Shown here: in pieces, positions 4,876 to 6,367 of the stretch
Layout: each line of letters starts with the position of its first letter
How positions within the stretch are numbered: the stretch's first letter is position 1
Assembly: GCA_030689845.1 (NCBI GenBank)
Contig: JAUYHV010000132.1
Span: forward strand, 1 to 6,367
From: Dehalococcoidia bacterium
GTDB lineage: Bacteria > Chloroflexota > Dehalococcoidia > JACQUA01
DNA: 6,367 nucleotides
Reading direction: 5' to 3'
Notes under the pieces: model-generated
Seen by the model: only the letters and a program-made list of their open reading frames with translations
Database searches by the model: none
Told to the model about the DNA's origin: nothing
Program-made: the position numbers and the translations under genes

Positions 4876-5289
4876 ATGATTTACCTGGAGCAAACGCATC
4901 TTGATGAGATGTTGAGTCATGCGAGGGAAAAAGACCCTGTTGAATGCTGCGGACTTCTTGCGGGGAAAAGCAGGAGAGTTTCAAAAGTTTATAGGGTCAC
5001 CAACTCTGCCGCCAGTGCCACCCGTTACCTCATGGAACCAAGGGAATTGATAGAAATATTTCGCGAGATTGATACTAACGGGTGGGATATTCTGGCAATT
5101 TACCACTCCCATACCCATACAGAATCATATCCCTCACAAACAGATTTGGATTTGGCTTACTGGTCGGACCCTCTTTACATAATTATTTCGCTGGAAGATA
5201 AACCTCATCCAAAAGTTCGTGCTTTTCACATCGAGAAGGGGATGATTGAAGAGAGGGAGATAAAAATAATTCAAGCCCCGTTATTATGA
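4876..5289 (+). CDS. JAMM/Mov34 (Mec/HcyD-like) zinc metalloprotease
   Basis: A 137-residue stand-alone JAMM (MPN+) zinc peptidase, cytoplasmic. All catalytic elements are present: E23 in PVECCGLL, and H77-S-H79 followed by seven residues, S87 and D90, which is the exact HxH-x7-SxxD metal-binding signature. In M. tuberculosis, Mec cuts cysteine from the CysO-cysteine adduct; in Wolinella, HcyD trims its carrier. Here the carrier has an extra C-terminal arginine, so this enzyme could act twice: trimming GGR to GG, then releasing cysteine after the S-to-N acyl shift. Upstream frames are closed by a TGA at 4867-4869, so ATG 4876 is the only normal start; its SD is weak (GGTGA, 4865-4869). The 72-base gap before it shows no convincing promoter or terminator. 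The assignment to this carrier rests on operon context. Confidence 0.9.
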   Translation: MIYLEQTHLDEMLSHAREKDPVECCGLLAGKSRRVSKVYRVTNSAASATRYLMEPRELIEIFREIDTNGWDILAIYHSHTHTESYPSQTDLDLAYWSDPLYIIISLEDKPHPKVRAFHIEKGMIEEREIKIIQAPLL

Positions 5290-5319
5290 AATACATCCTG
5301 GAATTTTAGGGGCAGCAAG

Positions 5320-6367
5320 ATGGTTAAAGAAGATAAATATATCCCCAGGATAGCGATTTACACGCTTGGCTGCAAGTTAAATCAGTCTGAATCTGGAGAG
5401 ATTTCCTCTGATTTAAAAGAAAAAGGATTTTACATGGTGGAACCTGGTGGTGGATTCGACGTTCTTATTATAAATACCTGTACCGTAACCCACGTTGCAG
5501 ACCGCAAAGCAAGGCGTTTAATCAGTTCAGCACGTGGGCATAATCCAGGCGCTGTCATTATTGCCACTGGCTGTCTTGCTGAAAGGTCGCCTGAAGATAT
5601 TAAAACAAAAGGCGGGGTCGATTTAGTACTTGGCAATGAAGAGAAAGGTAAAATCCCTGATATTATTGAAAATTTAATTGGCGCCGGAAACTTGCTGCAT
5701 ACTGGCCGTACCGCAACTATCTGCCCCGAGAAAAAACATACCAGGGCGCTTGTGAAAATACAAATTGGCTGCAGCCAGACCTGTACATATTGCATTGTGC
5801 CCTCGGTCCGAAGAAACGTACATAGCGTTAGACCTGATGATGTAATAAAAAGAATAAAGGATCTGGAGGCACAGGGCCACAAAGAGATTGTATTAACTGG
5901 CAGCAATATCGGCTCTTACAATTATGAACATACCGATTTAGTCACGTTAATAGAGGGTATTCTGGAAAATACCTCTGTCCAGAGATTGCGCCTTACATCG
6001 CTACAGCCACAGGAAATAACTGATGAATTGTTAAATTTATGGCGGAAGCCGCGGGTGTGCAGCCACCTTCATATTCCTTTACAAAGCGGCCATGATAGTG
6101 TTTTAAGCAGGATGAAGAGGCGATATACGGCGGATAAGTATATTGCAGCAGTTCAAAAGGCACGGCAGGCTGTTCCTGACCTTTCTGTTACAACCGATGT
6201 TATCGTGGGGTTCCCCGGAGAAACAGAGGATGAGTTCAATGGAACAATTGAACTTTGCAGGAAAATGGGGTTTTCCAGGACCCATGTATTTCCTTTTTCA
6301 CAACGTCCCGGTACCGCTGCCGCCTTGATGACAGGACAGATAGGAAACGATTTAAAAAAGGAACGGT
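5320..6367 (+). CDS. mtaB: MtaB-type tRNA methylthiotransferase (ms2t6A37), C-terminus outside window
   Basis: A radical-SAM enzyme of the methylthiotransferase family that adds a methylthio group to t6A at position 37 of ANN-decoding tRNAs. The 349 codons visible include the N-terminal MTTase domain with its three cluster cysteines C18 (TLGCKLNQ), C54 (INTCTVT) and C85 (ATGCLAE), then the radical-SAM CxxxCxxC motif C151/C155/C158, followed by LTGSNIGSY, HIPLQSG and VGFPGETEDEF. GCKLNQ-E is characteristic of MtaB rather than MiaB or RimO. The C-terminal TRAM domain expected in the family lies beyond the window. ATG 5320 has AGGGG at 5308-5312 and follows the JAMM stop by 30 bases on the same strand, so it may be co-transcribed. 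It also uses sulfur, but a mechanistic link to the carrier system is unproven; it may simply be the next gene. Confidence 0.9.
   Translation, partial: MVKEDKYIPRIAIYTLGCKLNQSESGEISSDLKEKGFYMVEPGGGFDVLIINTCTVTHVADRKARRLISSARGHNPGAVIIATGCLAERSPEDIKTKGGVDLVLGNEEKGKIPDIIENLIGAGNLLHTGRTATICPEKKHTRALVKIQIGCSQTCTYCIVPSVRRNVHSVRPDDVIKRIKDLEAQGHKEIVLTGSNIGSYNYEHTDLVTLIEGILENTSVQRLRLTSLQPQEITDELLNLWRKPRVCSHLHIPLQSGHDSVLSRMKRRYTADKYIAAVQKARQAVPDLSVTTDVIVGFPGETEDEFNGTIELCRKMGFSRTHVFPFSQRPGTAAALMTGQIGNDLKKER

Noticed and set aside
5430..6328. Frames in and opposite the MtaB region (5430-5906 and 5674-5880 minus, 6103-6285 minus, 6143-6328 plus)
   Set aside because: The uninterrupted MtaB frame from 5320 to the window end accounts for this DNA; the others lack motifs and credible ribosome binding sites.
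1..6367. CRISPR arrays, insertion sequences, tRNA or rRNA genes
   Set aside because: No regularly spaced repeats, transposase motifs, terminal inverted repeats or RNA-gene-like cloverleaf stretches were seen.

Overview
The window carries one rightward sulfur-assimilation gene cluster, with the 5' end of a divergent gene at the left edge and a tRNA-modification gene running off the right edge. Moderate-to-low GC, strong Shine-Dalgarno (SD) sequences, a near-consensus SigA-type promoter and the protein types present suggest a Gram-positive anaerobe of the Clostridia, perhaps Peptococcaceae-like. The family-level placement is inference; no rRNA or other marker is present to settle it.

Layout. 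Positions 1-70 (minus strand) hold the start of an unidentified gene. Positions 71-352 form an AT-rich divergent control region with an imperfect dyad (203-221), a TTGACA-N17-TATATT promoter (253-281) and a perfect 20-bp palindrome just after the expected transcription start (297-316). Then, all on the plus strand, come two tandem CysK-type cysteine synthases (353-1336, 1354-2343), a MoeB/ThiF E1-like adenylyltransferase (2345-3184), a small CysO/ThiS/MoaD-like sulfur carrier (3277-3555), a siroheme sulfite-reductase-like protein with two inserted [4Fe-4S] ferredoxin motifs (3585-4580), a TusA-family protein (4558-4803), a JAMM/Mov34 metalloprotease (4876-5289) and a truncated MtaB-type tRNA methylthiotransferase (5320 to the window end).

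How they probably work together. The set matches protein-thiocarboxylate-dependent amino-acid biosynthesis, known from the CysO-CysM-Mec system of Mycobacterium tuberculosis (cysteine) and the Hcy system of Wolinella succinogenes (homocysteine). The inferred route is: sulfite is reduced to sulfide by the sulfite-reductase-like protein, perhaps with TusA as a shuttle; the E1-like protein adenylates the carrier C-terminus; sulfur is loaded as a thiocarboxylate; a cysteine synthase joins it to an activated serine; and the JAMM protease frees cysteine from the carrier. The carrier ends in Gly-Gly-Arg rather than Gly-Gly, so it probably also needs its last residue clipped before use, and the JAMM protease is the obvious candidate.

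The overall logic of the system is already described. What deserves a second look here is the GGR pro-carrier, the two divergent cysteine synthases, the CxxC in place of Cx5C in the siroheme motif, the CPxN motif of the TusA protein, the operator-like palindrome, and an RNA hairpin covering the tail codons of the carrier gene.
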